Shown here: positions 4,864-6,199 of the stretch, in pieces
Layout: every line of letters starts with the position of its first letter
Numbering within the stretch: position 1 is the stretch's first letter
The notes under the pieces: model-generated
What the model was told of the DNA's origin: nothing
What the model saw: only the letters and a program-made list of their open reading frames with translations
The model's database searches: none
Program-made: the position numbers and the translations under genes
NCBI GenBank assembly: GCA_003489145.1
Contig: DNJI01000041.1
Coordinates: 1-6,199, forward strand
Direction: 5' to 3'
DNA length: 6,199 bases
From: Gammaproteobacteria bacterium
Lineage (GTDB): Bacteria; Pseudomonadota; Gammaproteobacteria; PS1; Pseudothioglobaceae

Positions 4864-5469
4864 ATGAGAGGCGTTGTCTTAATTTCTGGCAGTGGTTCTA
4901 ATCTTCAAGCTATTATTGATCAAGCTGATAATATTGATTTAAATATCAGTTGTGTTATTAGCAATAATGCCGATGCTTACGGGCTCACACGAGCAAATAA
5001 TGCAGGCATCCCTTGTCATGTTATTGACCATACTCAATTTGATTCTAGAGAAGCTTTTGACCAAGTTGTTAGTGAAACCATTAACAGGTACAATCCTGAT
5101 ATTATCATCTTAGCAGGATTTATGCGCATTTTCACTGAAGCGTTCGTTCAACAATATTGTGGAAAAATGCTGAATATCCACCCCTCTCTATTGCCAAAAT
5201 TTCAAGGTCTCAATACCCATCAGCGTGTCATTGATGCGAACGAAAAAGAGCATGGCGTCAGTATTCATTTTGTTACTGCTGAGCTTGATGGTGGCCCTGT
5301 TATTGCTCAAAGTCGCGTTGCTGTCTTACCTAGTGATGATGCTAGCTCTCTAGCTAAAAGAGTATTGATTGAGGAACACAAACTTTTTCCTAAAGTTATT
5401 CATTGGTTTACCCAAGGTAGGCTTGAGTTAAATAATGGAAAGGCTATCTTAGACGGGAAAGCACTGTGA
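4864..5469 (+). CDS. purN: Phosphoribosylglycinamide formyltransferase PurN
   Basis: The 201-residue enzyme (E. coli 212) uses 10-formyltetrahydrofolate to formylate glycinamide ribonucleotide, the third step of purine synthesis. The N-terminal LISGSGSNLQAII (6-18) forms the phosphate-binding loop. The catalytic set is complete: Asn104 and His106 in NIHPSLLPKFQG, and Asp142 in HFVTAELDGGPVI, matching Asn106, His108 and Asp144 of E. coli. The ATG at 4864 gives the start typical of the family, where the first strand begins immediately. An in-frame TTG at 4816 would add 16 residues overlapping purM and is unlikely. There is no Shine-Dalgarno in the 4-nt gap after purM, so translation is probably coupled to purM. 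Its stop overlaps the GTG start of the next gene. Confidence 0.96.
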   Translation: MRGVVLISGSGSNLQAIIDQADNIDLNISCVISNNADAYGLTRANNAGIPCHVIDHTQFDSREAFDQVVSETINRYNPDIIILAGFMRIFTEAFVQQYCGKMLNIHPSLLPKFQGLNTHQRVIDANEKEHGVSIHFVTAELDGGPVIAQSRVAVLPSDDASSLAKRVLIEEHKLFPKVIHWFTQGRLELNNGKAILDGKAL

Positions 5470-6197
5470 AGCTCATTATTTCAATCCTGTTTTTCTACGT
5501 CAATACTGCCCTTGCTTTTGAGCCACACACAGCAAACTACCAGCTGTCAATCAATGGTGTTAAGATTGCTGAAGAAGTCAGAACACTGCATCAGTTAGGC
5601 GACCAATATTTTTATACCGCCAACGCCAAAACTTCAGGTCTGGCTGCTTTAATTAAAGATTACACCATTTCTGCAAGCTCCACTTTTTTAATCAACAAAG
5701 AAGGTGTGGGTAGTATTAATTATCAAATTCTGGAGCAAGAAGGAAAGCAAGTTAGTGAAAATTATGTCATTGATATTTATTCAGAAAGCGGCACTGTCAT
5801 GTCTGGCCTAACCAAAACCCAGCCTAAAGTGATTACTTGGAAAGTAAAAAAAGGTAATGTTGTTGATCCACTCAGTTTATTTCTAGCACTATCATATGAC
5901 CTTAAAGACAGGCCAAATCAATCCGAATTTAGCTATCAAGTAGCGGATGGGAAATCTGTCGAGCAACAGTATTATAAAAAAACTGAAAACCAAATCGTTA
6001 GCGTTGATAACCAAACCTTTAATGCCATCAAAGTAGAGCGCATTAACAGCGAAAACAACAACATGCAGGCTTACTTCTTATCTGAATATCGATACCTGCC
6101 AGTCATTATAAAAATGACCAAAGGCTCTAAGAAATATCGTTACGAAATAAAAGATTTTAAAGCCTCGGAAGTTCGAAGACTACAAGTAAGCTTTTAA
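5466..6197 (+). CDS. Secreted DUF3108 domain protein
   Basis: This 243-residue protein has a short signal peptide: Lys2, a hydrophobic core (3-12) and a likely signal-peptidase site after ALA at residue 17. The mature protein (about 225 residues) should therefore be periplasmic. The rest is rich in beta strands and shows DUF3108 hallmarks, including ANYQLSINGVKIAEE (23-37), VVDPLSLFLALSY (132-144) and FLSEYRYLPVIIK (204-216). Family members commonly lie after purN in gammaproteobacteria, but their function is unknown; an outer-membrane or lipid-related role is speculation. It starts with GTG (5466), overlapping the purN stop as GTGA, with a GGGA (5455-5458) 7 nt upstream, so it is probably translated by coupling. 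The stop TAA (6195-6197) is 2 nt from the window edge, so any terminator lies outside. Confidence 0.85.
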   Translation: MKLIISILFFYVNTALAFEPHTANYQLSINGVKIAEEVRTLHQLGDQYFYTANAKTSGLAALIKDYTISASSTFLINKEGVGSINYQILEQEGKQVSENYVIDIYSESGTVMSGLTKTQPKVITWKVKKGNVVDPLSLFLALSYDLKDRPNQSEFSYQVADGKSVEQQYYKKTENQIVSVDNQTFNAIKVERINSENNNMQAYFLSEYRYLPVIIKMTKGSKKYRYEIKDFKASEVRRLQVSF

Positions 6198-6199
6198 AT

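Overview
The window is AT-rich, tightly packed bacterial chromosome of gammaproteobacterial character. The evidence is a trifunctional CysG-type siroheme synthase whose residues align almost one-to-one with the enterobacterial enzyme, an Hda (DnaA-inactivating) homologue, and the arrangement hda / CDP-alcohol phosphatidyltransferase / purM-purN / DUF3108, which I recall as a recurrent gammaproteobacterial neighbourhood. The low GC, short intergenic gaps and siroheme synthase would suit a marine sulfur-oxidiser such as the SUP05/Thioglobus group, but that is an inference and nothing here proves it. I see no mobile element, CRISPR array, prophage gene or integration site.

Layout. Positions 1-404 (minus strand) hold a class II tRNA-Leu(UAG) followed 16 nt later by the 5' end of serB (phosphoserine phosphatase), which runs off the left edge. 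Positions 405-495 carry back-to-back promoters, one for the tRNA and one for a small two-helix membrane protein (496-705, plus, YgaP/DUF2892 type). That gene converges on cysG (702-2090, minus) with a 4-bp overlap of the stop regions. A 64-bp divergent promoter region with two perfect palindromes (2091-2154) separates cysG from a 135-residue cysteine-rich protein of unknown function (2155-2562, plus). That protein converges on a minus-strand pair, a CDP-alcohol phosphatidyltransferase (3244-3807) and hda (2570-3244), which overlap by one base. The likely terminator of this pair lies inside the end of the convergent cysteine-rich gene. A 50-bp divergent gap leads to the plus-strand operon purM (3858-4859), purN (4864-5469) and a secreted DUF3108 protein (5466-6197), spaced by 4 nt and then overlapping by 4 nt.

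Functions. SerB completes serine synthesis. CysG turns uroporphyrinogen III into siroheme, the cofactor of sulfite and nitrite reductases. PurN and PurM carry out the third and fifth steps of de novo purine synthesis. Hda links the DNA sliding clamp to DnaA inactivation. The phosphatidyltransferase makes membrane phospholipid, and its motifs look more like the cardiolipin-synthase branch than like PgsA.

The region is mostly core metabolism. The points that merit a second look are the unnamed Cys-rich protein sharing a palindromic promoter with cysG, the SKxNTxxQ motif of the phosphatidyltransferase, the terminator embedded in a convergent coding sequence, the tRNA-serB arrangement, and several perfect inverted repeats inside genes.
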